From contig NZ_JAJQYA010000004.1 of NCBI RefSeq assembly GCF_021729155.1, positions 62,001 to 126,000 of the forward strand: a stretch of 64,000 nt of DNA. Reading direction: 5' to 3'. The notes below the pieces were generated by a model. It had not been told where the DNA came from. It saw only the letters and a list, made by a program, of their open reading frames with translations, and did no database searches. Every line of letters starts with the position of its first letter. The first letter of the stretch is position 1. The DNA is from Membranihabitans marinus. GTDB lineage: Bacteria; Bacteroidota; Bacteroidia; Chitinophagales; Saprospiraceae. The position numbers and the translations under genes are program-made. Shown piece after piece: positions 34,302 through 44,801 of the stretch.

Positions 34302-37300
34302 CTAGCGTATTATTGTAACATTTCCTTTCTCTTCATATGTGTCCCCACCGATACATTCAACATTCAAATAATATCCGTAGACATCTGGAGCCAAAGCTTT
34401 GCCTTGATAACTACCATCCCATCCAATATTTTGATCATTGGTTTCAAATAGTTTTTGTCCCCATCTATTGTATATGATAAATTCAACTTTATCAATACTC
34501 TCCCCTCTTACATATAATACATCATTGTTGCCATCCCCATTCGGCGTAAACGCTCGAGGTACAAATATAAATGGCGGCTCACATTGAGGATTAATTACAA
34601 ATATTGTAATACTTTTCTGAATAGAACATCCATTGTCATCCGTCACGTTCAATGTAAACTCTGTAGTTACTGGAGGCAATACCGTAGTAATAGCCTGCAT
34701 TGGATTGTCTATGAATTCTGAAGGATTCCATTCATAAGTCATAAACTCATCCCCTATAGGTGTTAAAGTAGCCTTCTCTCCTCTTATTACAGTGTCTTTA
34801 TCAGTCGTAATCTCAAGGTTTTCAAGCCCTACTGGAATCTTTAACATCAAAGTATCCATACTCAAACAACCGTCAGAAAAATATACTCTTGTCTCAATTA
34901 TAGTATTACTATCTGGAGAATAAATGGCCATTCTAGGATCGGTTTCCGATACCATAATATTGGACGGTGACCATACTATACTATCGTAGGCTAAACCTGC
35001 ACCCAATATTACTTCCAATACCACATCTTCACCAGGACAAATACCGTCTGTTTTAGAAGCCGTCAATTCTACATTTCTAAACATTAAAACTACAGTATCA
35101 GTAAAGACACAATCTCCAAATTGTGCGGAAACAGAATACTCTCCCATTTTCTCAAAAACAAATTCAATTTCTGGATCTGCACCTATTAGGATACCATCTG
35201 GATCATACCATTGTACATTCATTGCTTCTTCTCCATTTCCTAATTTGAGGAAAGCAGAATCACCCATACAAAACTCAGTCTGTTCCGTAGATATAATATC
35301 GGATTCACTTTCAATAAATACATTAACCCTTCCTGTAGTAGTACAACTGGTATCATTTGGATGGGTAATTACAGCAAAAAAGATAGAATTTTGATCTACA
35401 TAGGCAAACGGACTGGCTAAGGTATCGTTGTCAACCATACCCCCACCCCATTTGTAAATAAGATTAGGATCACCTGTTGGGTTCAATTGGATGTCTTGTG
35501 GTTCACATAAAAAGATACTGTCGTTGAACAATAAATTATTGGGATCCAATAAACTAATTACCGCTGATGTCTCTATACACTGCGATCCAGTCAATCGAAG
35601 TAAAATATCAAAACTTCCAAAAGATTCGAAATCGTAATCAAATACGGGGTCTGTAGAGATTACCTCTTCGTTGTATACCCACTCAATCTCTCCGTCCGTA
35701 GGAATGTCTAAAGCTATTAAACTGGCCACTGTTGAACCACATTGAAAACTATAGTCAATATTTAATAAATCACTATATGGGATAACGATTACTTTCTTAA
35801 TGTAACTATTGGAACAATTGGTTTCTGGATCGGTAATAGTTACTACAAATTCTTGATCCATATATAATCTTGTAGATGGATTGCTTTCTCTGGCATCGTT
35901 AAAAAACGATTCTGGCTGCCAATAATAGTTTAATGTAGAATCACCGTCTGGATTTAAGAAAAACCATTCTCCTTCACAAACCGTTATTGTAGTGGTATCA
36001 AATGGTATAGTATCTTGAGCATTTACCAAATCTACAGTTACTTGCCCACTCTCACTACATACTTGACCGTTGCTGGTCAAGGATACATTGACAGTATATT
36101 GGATAGATGAAGTAATCTCAGCAACTGGATTCACAGAATTTACATCATCCAATCCCGTAGCTGGACTCCAAGTATAACTTAAATCATTTCGACCGTATGG
36201 ATTTAAGGCAATTAATCCAGGCTGACACACTACTATAGTAGTATCAGGAGCTTCTATACCATCAGATATTATCAATCTCTTAACGAAGGATCTAGTACAA
36301 TCATCATTTTCTAGTTCTACTCGAATATCATAGCTCCCCGCATTAGGAAATGAATAATCGATTGATTCTCCAGTTCCCAATGAAGTTAATTGTCCTTCGT
36401 TATCCAAATACCAGTTAACTTGGTATTCCATTACTTCCTTATTCAGTCCCAAAGAGTAATCCAATCCATCACAAGAACCACTCGCTATAATATCTAAATT
36501 GGCGAAGAAATCATTGACCTCAATGGTTTGTCGCAATGTATCAATACAACCTTCATAGGATTCTGAAATCAACATGACTTCAAAACTTCCAAAGCTTGGA
36601 TAAGTATATGTTGGCTTACTTAATTTACTATATTGAGACAAATCGTTGGTATCAAAATACCAGGTATAGGATTTGATATAGTCTACACTAGATTCAAAAG
36701 TAATAGATCTTGGATCTCCACAAATATCTGAGATATAATTAAAGCCAGCTATTGGTTTTTCACCAACTCTTACCAATACAAATCCGCTACTGGTACAACT
36801 TGCATCTTCTTTGTCAGTTATAGTTACTTCAAACAAAGTAGTAGTAGTAATCGACACAAAAGGATTGGCTTCATTTTTATTTTCTATTAAATCACTTTCC
36901 CACTCGTAGTTATATTGATCAGAATAATCTGGCAATAAAAACAAGTTACCTGTAACACAGACGTCTATAGTATCTGCCAATACAGTGACTTCATTGGACA
37001 CAGCAATATCTTCATTGATTATCCAAGAACATTGACCATTGCCGATTTCCACTTGTACCTCGTAAATACCACTTTGTCCAAAATCATACTCTATGGAGGT
37101 ACCTGTTCCTATTTCTTGAAGATCTTCTCCATTTACCAAAAACCACTTAGCTGCAAATCCCTCAATTCCGTGATCCAATGTCAAGGTTTGGTTAAAGTCT
37201 GAACATTGACCTATAGCATTGATATGAATATCTAATCTCGGATCAATTACTTCAACCAATTGAGAAAATTCATCTACACATCCATCTCCTGTTTCTGCGG

Positions 37301-40300
37301 TAAAAGTGACTCTGTAATACCCAGGTGCTGGGAAAATATATGTCAATGAATCTTGAGCAAATTCTTCCACCTGACTGCCCACTTCTACCTTCCATTTTCC
37401 ATTGATAAAACCACCGTCTCCAGCTGTAAAATCAACTGAAAAATCGGACAAACACAAATTAGATTGCTCATAGGTAAACTCAGCAAATTCTCTTTCTCCT
37501 AATCTTACCAAAACAAAGCCCTCACTGCTACAATTTATATCGTCCTTACTAGTAATCGTTACAGGGAATAAAGTCTCTTCAGATATGGCAACGAAAGGAT
37601 TGGCATCGTTTTTATTTTCAATCAAATCGCTATCCCATTCATAGGTGTAAAGATCAGAATAGTCTGGAAGCAAATACAGGTTGCCAGTGACACATATGTC
37701 AATAGTATCCGCTAATACAAGTATTTGATTGTTGATATTTAAAGTTTCATTAATGGTCCAAGTACAATCATCATTCGATATTTCTACTTGTATTTGATAA
37801 CTGCCCGCTTGAACAAAATCGTAATCAATTTTTGATCCATTGCCAATTTCTTGAACTTGATCGTCAATGACTAAATACCATTTTGCTGAAAAACCATCTA
37901 TATTATGATCGAGTTCTAATGTTTGATTATAATCAGTACATTCACCAAAAGCATTGATATGAATATCTGTTCTTGGATCAAAAACTTCTACCAATTGAGA
38001 AAATTCATCGATACATCCATCACCGGTTTCCGCAGAAAATGTGACTCGATAATATCCTGTAGTAGGAAAAGAATAAGTCAAAGTTTCACCTGTAAACTCT
38101 TCAATTTGACCTCCTACTTCAATCTTCCATTTACCATTGATATAATCTCCTTCTGCCGCAGTAAACTCAACAGTATAATCGGACAAGCATAAATTACCTT
38201 GCTCATAGGTAAATTCTGCAAATTTTCTTTCACCCAATCTCACCAAAACAAATCCTTGACTGCTACAACTTGGATCAGTTTTATCGGTAAGGGTTACTGG
38301 GAATAATGTTTCTTCACTTACCGCTACCAAAGGATTGGCTTCGTGGGCATCCGCTATTAAGTCACTATCCCAAGTATAGTTATATCGATTACTGAACATG
38401 GGGTTTAAATATACATTTCCAGTAACACAAATATCGATGGTGTCGGTCAAAGCCTCAATACCCTGACTTACAACAAGAGCTTGTTGAATAGTATATGAAC
38501 ACTGGTCATTTGTCAGTACAACTTGCACCTGATAAGTTCCCGCTTGGCCAAAATCGTAGTCTATTGAACTTCCTTGACCTATATTAGTCACATTGTCTCC
38601 ATTGATTAAGCTCCATTGAGCAGTAAAGTCTGCAATATCATGATCCAATTGTAGGGTTTGAACAAAATCTGTACAATTTCCAAAATTTTGGATACTATAA
38701 TCAGATTGAACCTTAAATACTTCTATTAATCTAGAAAAACTACCAGTACATCCATCACCAGACTGACTGGTGTAGGTTACTCGATAATAACCTGAAGTGG
38801 GGAAAGTTACCAAAAATTCATCATCACTAGAAGTAAGTACCTGATCCCCTATTTCCACTGACCACTGTCCATTTACACTTCCTTCTTCTGTAAACAATCG
38901 AACGTTTAGTACCTCAGAACAGAGATCTACTATTTCATAATCAAAATCCGAAAATTCTCTTTCCCCTATAGTCACTTTAACCGATCCTGTTGTAGTACAA
39001 TTAGGATTATTCTTATCTGCAATCTTGACTGAGAATACAGTAGGTTCAGTTATAGATACCAGTGGATTGGGATTATTTTTATCTTCAATTAAATCACTAT
39101 CCCATGTATATATATAGTTGTCGCTGTAGTTAGGGTTGAGATAGAGATTGCCAATTTGACAAATATCAATTTCACTCTGAAGTGGGGCTATCCCCATAAA
39201 TATATCCACTTCTTGAGTCGTTGTCAGTGTACATCCTTGTACAGCATTTGAAATTACTTTTATAGTATAAGTATCAGCTTGTGGGAAGGTATAATTAATT
39301 GCACTTCCTGTTCCAATAAGGGTTTCAGTATCACCAGACACAAGATACCATTCGAAGCTTTGTCCTGATACCGGATCGTCAATAGCCAATTGTTGATTTA
39401 AATCATTACAATTTCCAAAAACGCTGAAGGAAAGATCAGAACTTCCACTTAGAATAGGAACTAATTGAGAAAAAATAGCCACACATCCATCACTATTTTC
39501 TGCGAATAAAGACACCAAATAATACCCAGTTGTTGGGAAAGTTATCTGAGGACTTACTTCTGTTGATTCAATGTTTTGTCCATTAATTTGAAATACCCAA
39601 CGAATATCAACTAAGTCATCTTCTACTGGTGCAAAGGTATAGGATAAATTATCGACAGAACAAACATCGTCATTGGTCGCTTTAAAATCAGCGATATTTT
39701 TTTCATCTAATCTTACCAATACAAAACCTTCGCCTAAACAAGTATTGTCATTGTTGTCCTGAATCACTACTTTAAACAAAGTAGATTGAGTAATAGATAC
39801 CAAAGGATTGGCAGTTTGAGCATTCTGCATAATCTGATTTTCATCCCATGTATAAGTATAATCGGGGTTGAAATTGGGATTTAACATGATCATATCTTGA
39901 GCACATAAATCAATGGTGTCCATTAACAGGGTCAATCCCGATCTGACATCAATAGTATCCAAGGCGGACACCGTACATGTCGGTGATTGTGCAGTCACTT
40001 TAATCACATAACTTCCTTCACTGTCAAATGTATGCATAATCTCAGAACCTTCACCGATTACCGTTTCAGAACCATTACTTCCCAAGATGGCCCATGTAAG
40101 ATCGTAATTGCGAACCTCTTTATTGAGGGTTAAAGATTGTAAAAGTGAATTACAAGTTCCATAATTATTGACTTCTATATCGTCTTCGAAAGAATAGACA
40201 TCTATAATTTTGCGAATAGTATCTACGCAATTTTCATCATTAGCAACTGCTAATTCTACCATGTACATTCCATTCTGAGAAAATGTCATTACTGGGTTTA

Positions 40301-41357
40301 AGTTGGTAGAAGTTGAAAAATTATTATCGTCAGTATAAAATTTCCATTTCAATGAATTGGCACCAAAACTTCTGTTTTCAAAAAGAACACGACCTGGATT
40401 ACAAAAATCTACAGTATAATCAAAATCGGCACTAAAGGATTTATTGCCACAATCAGTAAAGTTCAATTGAATTTCCTTGATGGCGCTTCCCATGAGTTTG
40501 CCACCTTTGTATTGGGTCACACATACAGCCACAGTATAGGAACCAACAGCATCATTTTTATAGGTAATTACACCGGTATTCTCATCTACTTTTACATATC
40601 CATTTTCACCCAAAGGCATCGATGAGTTGTAACCACTAGCAAAATCCACAAAATCATATGGTGGATTGCCTGGACGAATAAATTCATTGGCCGCTGCCTT
40701 TCCATCATAAGGAGTACACAAAGTAAATGAATATCTGTAATCGTCTTTTGCTATTATACCAGGGTCATAGGTCTCTTCTTCATCAATACAACTATAAAGT
40801 GGGGATAGTTTATTGAAACTAGGCAAGCTAGACAACCATAGATATCCATTTAAGGTCATGGTAGAGATAAGAGTAAATCCCTTATTGGAAGGATCTAGTA
40901 TATTTTCAATATTGTCGGCTCTGCAACAAGAGCTATATACAAACTGATGGCCTTTTGATGACAAAGGAATGGTGGTTCTACCTTTATACACAGCAACCTC
41001 ACGGCATTCCACTTCCTCCACATCAATACAAGCTGCATCTAAGTTGTTCGTTTTATAGTACTTCTGAGACAATGTTAAAGGGATACGTCCATTTTCTCCA
41101 CATTCTGAAATCAACTGATTTTCCATATCAAAAACACCAATTGAGACTACATCAGTGAATTCAGGATTGGGGCTAAAACGACCACAATCTCTTTCGAGAA
41201 TCAAGGTAAATTCAAATACCCCATTTTTGATATAAGTATAATTCAATTCACCACCAGTAAATGGGATTGCATAGGCCATAACACTGACCCAGCATACCAT
41301 CATCATGGTATAAACTGATTTAATTACTGATTTCTTCTTTTGTAATAGCTTTCTCAT
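34302..41357 (-). CDS. Giant PKD-repeat adhesin with gliding-motility (T9SS type B) C-terminal domain
   Basis: A 2351-residue surface protein of the SprB-like group. The signal peptide ends near residue 30 (VMAYA). TGGELNYTYIKNGVFEFTLILERDCG opens the N-terminal domain typical of these proteins. From about residue 310 to 1900 come PKD-like modules; five or six 245-residue units are very alike (D-T-I-D-I-C-V-T-G-N restarts near 479, 726, 969, 1216, 1462 and, diverged, 1704). CEPPFIFVPRAFTPNGDGNND near 2256 begins the CHU_C-type sorting domain ending NVTIIR. It is the third gene of an operon with an OmpA-type protein and PorP/SprF, which would carry it to the surface. A role in adhesion or gliding is inferred. 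Confidence 0.9.
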   Translation of the reverse strand: MRKLLQKKKSVIKSVYTMMMVCWVSVMAYAIPFTGGELNYTYIKNGVFEFTLILERDCGRFSPNPEFTDVVSIGVFDMENQLISECGENGRIPLTLSQKYYKTNNLDAACIDVEEVECREVAVYKGRTTIPLSSKGHQFVYSSCCRADNIENILDPSNKGFTLISTMTLNGYLWLSSLPSFNKLSPLYSCIDEEETYDPGIIAKDDYRYSFTLCTPYDGKAAANEFIRPGNPPYDFVDFASGYNSSMPLGENGYVKVDENTGVITYKNDAVGSYTVAVCVTQYKGGKLMGSAIKEIQLNFTDCGNKSFSADFDYTVDFCNPGRVLFENRSFGANSLKWKFYTDDNNFSTSTNLNPVMTFSQNGMYMVELAVANDENCVDTIRKIIDVYSFEDDIEVNNYGTCNSLLQSLTLNKEVRNYDLTWAILGSNGSETVIGEGSEIMHTFDSEGSYVIKVTAQSPTCTVSALDTIDVRSGLTLLMDTIDLCAQDMIMLNPNFNPDYTYTWDENQIMQNAQTANPLVSITQSTLFKVVIQDNNDNTCLGEGFVLVRLDEKNIADFKATNDDVCSVDNLSYTFAPVEDDLVDIRWVFQINGQNIESTEVSPQITFPTTGYYLVSLFAENSDGCVAIFSQLVPILSGSSDLSFSVFGNCNDLNQQLAIDDPVSGQSFEWYLVSGDTETLIGTGSAINYTFPQADTYTIKVISNAVQGCTLTTTQEVDIFMGIAPLQSEIDICQIGNLYLNPNYSDNYIYTWDSDLIEDKNNPNPLVSITEPTVFSVKIADKNNPNCTTTGSVKVTIGEREFSDFDYEIVDLCSEVLNVRLFTEEGSVNGQWSVEIGDQVLTSSDDEFLVTFPTSGYYRVTYTSQSGDGCTGSFSRLIEVFKVQSDYSIQNFGNCTDFVQTLQLDHDIADFTAQWSLINGDNVTNIGQGSSIDYDFGQAGTYQVQVVLTNDQCSYTIQQALVVSQGIEALTDTIDICVTGNVYLNPMFSNRYNYTWDSDLIADAHEANPLVAVSEETLFPVTLTDKTDPSCSSQGFVLVRLGERKFAEFTYEQGNLCLSDYTVEFTAAEGDYINGKWKIEVGGQIEEFTGETLTYSFPTTGYYRVTFSAETGDGCIDEFSQLVEVFDPRTDIHINAFGECTDYNQTLELDHNIDGFSAKWYLVIDDQVQEIGNGSKIDYDFVQAGSYQIQVEISNDDCTWTINETLNINNQILVLADTIDICVTGNLYLLPDYSDLYTYEWDSDLIENKNDANPFVAISEETLFPVTITSKDDINCSSEGFVLVRLGEREFAEFTYEQSNLCLSDFSVDFTAGDGGFINGKWKVEVGSQVEEFAQDSLTYIFPAPGYYRVTFTAETGDGCVDEFSQLVEVIDPRLDIHINAIGQCSDFNQTLTLDHGIEGFAAKWFLVNGEDLQEIGTGTSIEYDFGQSGIYEVQVEIGNGQCSWIINEDIAVSNEVTVLADTIDVCVTGNLFLLPDYSDQYNYEWESDLIENKNEANPFVSITTTTLFEVTITDKEDASCTSSGFVLVRVGEKPIAGFNYISDICGDPRSITFESSVDYIKSYTWYFDTNDLSQYSKLSKPTYTYPSFGSFEVMLISESYEGCIDTLRQTIEVNDFFANLDIIASGSCDGLDYSLGLNKEVMEYQVNWYLDNEGQLTSLGTGESIDYSFPNAGSYDIRVELENDDCTRSFVKRLIISDGIEAPDTTIVVCQPGLIALNPYGRNDLSYTWSPATGLDDVNSVNPVAEITSSIQYTVNVSLTSNGQVCSESGQVTVDLVNAQDTIPFDTTTITVCEGEWFFLNPDGDSTLNYYWQPESFFNDARESNPSTRLYMDQEFVVTITDPETNCSNSYIKKVIVIPYSDLLNIDYSFQCGSTVASLIALDIPTDGEIEWVYNEEVISTDPVFDYDFESFGSFDILLRLTGSQCIETSAVISLLDPNNLLFNDSIFLCEPQDIQLNPTGDPNLIYKWGGGMVDNDTLASPFAYVDQNSIFFAVITHPNDTSCTTTGRVNVFIESESDIISTEQTEFCMGDSAFLKLGNGEEAMNVQWYDPDGILIGADPEIEFVFEKMGEYSVSAQFGDCVFTDTVVLMFRNVELTASKTDGICPGEDVVLEVILGAGLAYDSIVWSPSNIMVSETDPRMAIYSPDSNTIIETRVYFSDGCLSMDTLMLKIPVGLENLEITTDKDTVIRGEKATLTPIGDEFMTYEWNPSEFIDNPMQAITTVLPPVTTEFTLNVTDDNGCSIQKSITIFVINPQCEPPFIFVPRAFTPNGDGNNDVLYVRGESIDKVEFIIYNRWGQKLFETNDQNIGWDGSYQGKALAPDVYGYYLNVECIGGDTYEEKGNVTIIR
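36220..40450 (-). repeat. About 735-base tandem repeats inside the adhesin gene
   Basis: Matching codon blocks for the A-D-T-I-D-x-C restart occur near 39920, 39180, 38449, 37709, 36972 and 36246. These are spacings of about 726-740 bases, equal to a 245-codon unit that I counted once in full. Units starting near 38449, 37709 and 36972 are the closest at DNA level; the outer ones have drifted. Each unit holds two PKD-like modules and a W-x-S-D-L-I type strand. Such repeats can change number by recombination. Confidence 0.8.
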
Positions 41358-41366
41358 CTGCTCTTG

Positions 41367-43772
41367 TTAATTTCGAATTATGTCAACTATTTCAACACGT
41401 CTTTCTCTCGATGCATCGGGATGGTAAACAGAGTTTTTAATATCTTTTGAATCACCACTTACCGAATTCGGCGCATTTTCAGATCCATAACCTCTTCCAT
41501 TTATTTGAAGCATATTAGACCTTAGGTATTTAGTAAATACACCATTGTTGTATTTTTCCAATTCTTTTTGCAAGGAATTTATCCGTCGCTTACTGAGGTT
41601 CAAATTGTAGTTTGAAAGATACTTTGGACTGGCATATCCACTTATTACCAAAGTAATTTTTTCTCCTTTTTCAACCTCTTCTTCTAGTGTTTCCAAAAAC
41701 CTTACCAAATCCTGTTTTCCAGCTAAAACTTCATTGTCAAAGAAATTTTCTACATCGACTTCAGCGGCATCTTTCTCAACCCCAGCTAGGCCTTGGCTAT
41801 ACATTTCTTTAAAATCATTTTTCTTAGCAAAATATGGAGGGAAGGTCTCTTGATAATTTTTATTGGTGCGTGTAGCCCAAGTACGGGGATCGGGAAAGTC
41901 ATTATCAAAATACAATGGCAACACTAAATAGGACTCTAGATTTCCACGTTTTAAATATATCTTCTTGATAAGTTTGGCATCGTCGGGATAGTCACTTCCT
42001 CTCAATACTAGATTTTCTTCTTCATACCCCCTCTTATTGACTTTAATAGCATATTCAAAATTGCGGTCAATCGGAACGACCAAAGAATTGGTGCGATTGT
42101 TTAATTGATATATATTTTCCTTGTCTGGATTTGCCAAATCTGAAATAGAAATGGTAGGTCCGTTGACTGGATCTTTAGTTTCATCATCGAAAGTCAGCAA
42201 CTCTAATGACAATTCTTTAGGTAGTAAAAATAATTTTCTGACGATGGTATCCTCTCCAACAAAATGAGCTAAATCAATGGTCGTAGAATCGGGATAAAAG
42301 CCACCTTTCATGGCTTTAATATCGTAAGTTCCACGCATAAGGTCTAGATTGTACTCATGTGATTCATTATTGGTTCTATCAATTAACAATTCATTGTCTC
42401 TGATTACATTTAAAGTAGAGCCAATAATAGGTTCCCCTGTCAATTTGTTGAAAACTAATACTTTTATAACCATTTGCTTGGATGTCATATCTGCTATATA
42501 CAAATCATAACAACAAGCTTGAAATGAAGTATCTAGTTTATACGATTCATTTCTATTGGATGCGAAATAAGCATCCTTCGTATTTTTCCCCCAAGAAAAA
42601 TATACATCATCAAAACTAGAATTGATAGGACTTCCTAAATTTTCAATTTTGGATGAAGACTTCAGTGGTAATCCCATTTGAAAGATATCTAAACCTCCAT
42701 AACCAGAAAAACCATTGGTACTAAAAAACAGTGATTTACTTTGTTCGTGATAGAATGGAGCCAATTCATCTAGTGGGGTATTGAGTGCATATACATTTTG
42801 CGGAGCCAAAAACAATCCGTCCTCATAAGAGGTAAAATAAATATCATATCCTCCTTTTCCCCCTACTTTATTGGTGGCATAATACAGTCCTTCTCCTTTA
42901 CCCATCGGTCCTACACCGTAATTAGGAGTAGTAAAATTATAGGCAGTATCTTGAATTTCGACCAACAATTGAGGTTGTTGCCACTCTCCGTTAACCAAAT
43001 CAGAGTAGTGTATAGCACAACGAGATTCTTCTCCTGTAATATACTTACACAGAGTATAAAACAATCGTGTACTATCCATATTTAAGGCAAAGTGAGATTG
43101 ATACAACAAGGAATCTTCCTCACTCCTAAATTGAAGTAAAGTATCCAATCGATTGTTAAATACTCGTCCCATTGGTTTGGCAGTAATATCACCATCAGGG
43201 TATCGCAATGCAGAAAAAACCAAATCATCTCCTAATTTAATCGGAGCAAATTCAGACTGATTGGTATTGATAGAGTCACTTAAACGCTCAACAGTAGACA
43301 CGAAGGCCGACTCATTATTTTCTTGAGCCCAGGTAATTGCCTCTAATTTGTTTTTAGCGGTTTGAATATAAAAATTACTGTCGTTCTTATTCTGATTTAA
43401 ATATTTTGTAAAATACCGAATAGCCGTTTCATAGTCTCCCATTTGAAAGGCCATTTCAGCCACGTAATAGCTCGTCAGAGGTAGATCTCCCTCATCCTTG
43501 AGCATATCGGCGCTCGTATAGTAATCTTTCGCCAATTCATAGGCGAAGAAATATCGGGCAGACTCAGCGGTTTTGTAATACAATTCCGCAGATGCGTTCT
43601 TGAATTCTAGAACCTCAGTATAATATTTTAATGCGGCATAATAATTTTTCTCTTCAAAAGCCTTTTCAGCAGCATTAATAAATGCCTGCCTTGTTTGACC
43701 ATAAGAAGAATTGCTGAATACGACCATCAGCAACAATATGACCGAAAATTTTATTCCTTTTATAAAGCTCAT
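41367..43772 (-). CDS. OmpA-family protein with TPR and PD40-like repeats
   Basis: An 801-residue envelope protein. The signal peptide ends near residue 25 (SSYGQ). TPR-like helices follow (AFEEKNYYAALKYYTEVLEF, MGDYETAIRYFTKYL) to about 150. Residues 170-420 hold PD40/WD40-like strands (GLYYATNKVGGKGGYDIYFTS, SLFFSTNGFSGYGGLDIFQMG). Two carboxypeptidase-regulatory-like domains lie at about 440-620. The C-terminal OmpA domain has LVISGYASPKYLSNYNLNLSKRR near 704-726 and ends RERRVEIV, which would bind peptidoglycan. It sits between porP/sprF and the adhesin gene, with gaps of 6 and 9 bases, so it is likely part of the same T9SS export or anchoring unit. Confidence 0.9.
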   Translation of the reverse strand: MSFIKGIKFSVILLLMVVFSNSSYGQTRQAFINAAEKAFEEKNYYAALKYYTEVLEFKNASAELYYKTAESARYFFAYELAKDYYTSADMLKDEGDLPLTSYYVAEMAFQMGDYETAIRYFTKYLNQNKNDSNFYIQTAKNKLEAITWAQENNESAFVSTVERLSDSINTNQSEFAPIKLGDDLVFSALRYPDGDITAKPMGRVFNNRLDTLLQFRSEEDSLLYQSHFALNMDSTRLFYTLCKYITGEESRCAIHYSDLVNGEWQQPQLLVEIQDTAYNFTTPNYGVGPMGKGEGLYYATNKVGGKGGYDIYFTSYEDGLFLAPQNVYALNTPLDELAPFYHEQSKSLFFSTNGFSGYGGLDIFQMGLPLKSSSKIENLGSPINSSFDDVYFSWGKNTKDAYFASNRNESYKLDTSFQACCYDLYIADMTSKQMVIKVLVFNKLTGEPIIGSTLNVIRDNELLIDRTNNESHEYNLDLMRGTYDIKAMKGGFYPDSTTIDLAHFVGEDTIVRKLFLLPKELSLELLTFDDETKDPVNGPTISISDLANPDKENIYQLNNRTNSLVVPIDRNFEYAIKVNKRGYEEENLVLRGSDYPDDAKLIKKIYLKRGNLESYLVLPLYFDNDFPDPRTWATRTNKNYQETFPPYFAKKNDFKEMYSQGLAGVEKDAAEVDVENFFDNEVLAGKQDLVRFLETLEEEVEKGEKITLVISGYASPKYLSNYNLNLSKRRINSLQKELEKYNNGVFTKYLRSNMLQINGRGYGSENAPNSVSGDSKDIKNSVYHPDASRERRVEIVDIIRN

Positions 43773-43778
43773 AATCTA

Positions 43779-44801
43779 TTAATAAATTCGACAAGTTTTG
43801 AAATCTTTAACTGCATCTACATTTTTAATAATATAGCGCACCCACACCTCAGGACCACCTCTGCGTTCCGTAGCTATTTTAAACTTAGAAACATTGACAT
43901 CATAGGAAATTCCGAGATCAAATGAATTATATCTAACCCCAAAATAAGGTGAATATGCATCCCATAATTCACTAAAACGGCCATAACCTCCTATAGATAA
44001 ATACAAGTCATCCCCTCTTTTCTCATTGACGTGAAACTCTACCTTTGTCCCAAACACTAATTCTTCATAAGTGCTTTGCCATTGACTACCGGCTACTAAA
44101 TTCCAACGCAGTCTGTTGGTAACACCCAACCACAAGTCACCATAGAGAGAAGTTCTCAATGGCAAATTGGAGGGATCGCCTACATCAAAGAAATTTTGAT
44201 CTGGAGTATTTATATTATAAATACCCAATCCCAGGTTAAGTGAATTTTTCTCAGTTTGATATCTGTAATTCACCCCAGCTGAAATGGTGGCAAACAAAAT
44301 ATTCATCTTGTCGAAGTTTTCCCCAGTGGGCAAATTTTCATTATACTGTCCATTGGCATATTGTCGATCAAAACTCAAATCGTCTTCGTTCAATGTACGT
44401 TGCTCCAGTCCTATTTGCAGTCCTCCAGTCAATATATTATTGGGATTTAAGAAATGAGAATAAGATCCATTTAAGCCCAATTGCAAAAGACTGAGCTTTG
44501 AATAACCAGCTCTGTCGTAATTGAGATTAAATCCATAACCAAATAAACTATTCTCTGACTCCTTCGGTTGGAACTTGGAATCGTATGACCCCATAAAGGT
44601 TAGATATTCTACAGGAACCTGCTTCCACTGCTTTCTATAATTGGCCTCTATACGATGTTGACCATCAAAAAGACCTGTAAGTGCTGGGTTTAAGGTACGG
44701 AAACTATGATCAAATTGGGTCATATGTATATCCTGTCCATAGGTATACCCAGTATGCAATAAGATTATAACTAAAATCTTTAAATGTAATTTTTTCATCA
44801 T
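43779..44801 (-). CDS. Type IX secretion membrane protein, PorP/SprF family
   Basis: A 340-residue outer-membrane beta-barrel protein. From the ATG at 44801 (or 44798) the signal peptide MMKKLHLKILVIILLHTGYTYGQ is clean; a start at 44846 adds 15 residues with no signal character. DIHMTQFDHSFRTLNPALTGLFDG is the family N-terminal signature, and YRKQWKQVPV follows. The rest alternates barrel strands ending WVRYIIKNVDAV. SprF-type proteins are needed to deliver a partner giant adhesin through T9SS, and here the adhesin is two genes downstream. Confidence 0.92.
   Translation of the reverse strand: MMKKLHLKILVIILLHTGYTYGQDIHMTQFDHSFRTLNPALTGLFDGQHRIEANYRKQWKQVPVEYLTFMGSYDSKFQPKESENSLFGYGFNLNYDRAGYSKLSLLQLGLNGSYSHFLNPNNILTGGLQIGLEQRTLNEDDLSFDRQYANGQYNENLPTGENFDKMNILFATISAGVNYRYQTEKNSLNLGLGIYNINTPDQNFFDVGDPSNLPLRTSLYGDLWLGVTNRLRWNLVAGSQWQSTYEELVFGTKVEFHVNEKRGDDLYLSIGGYGRFSELWDAYSPYFGVRYNSFDLGISYDVNVSKFKIATERRGGPEVWVRYIIKNVDAVKDFKTCRIY

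Noticed and set aside
36220-40450. CRISPR-like array from the regular repeat signal
   Set aside because: The period is about 735 bases, in frame, and encodes protein domains; no short repeats with spacers exist here.
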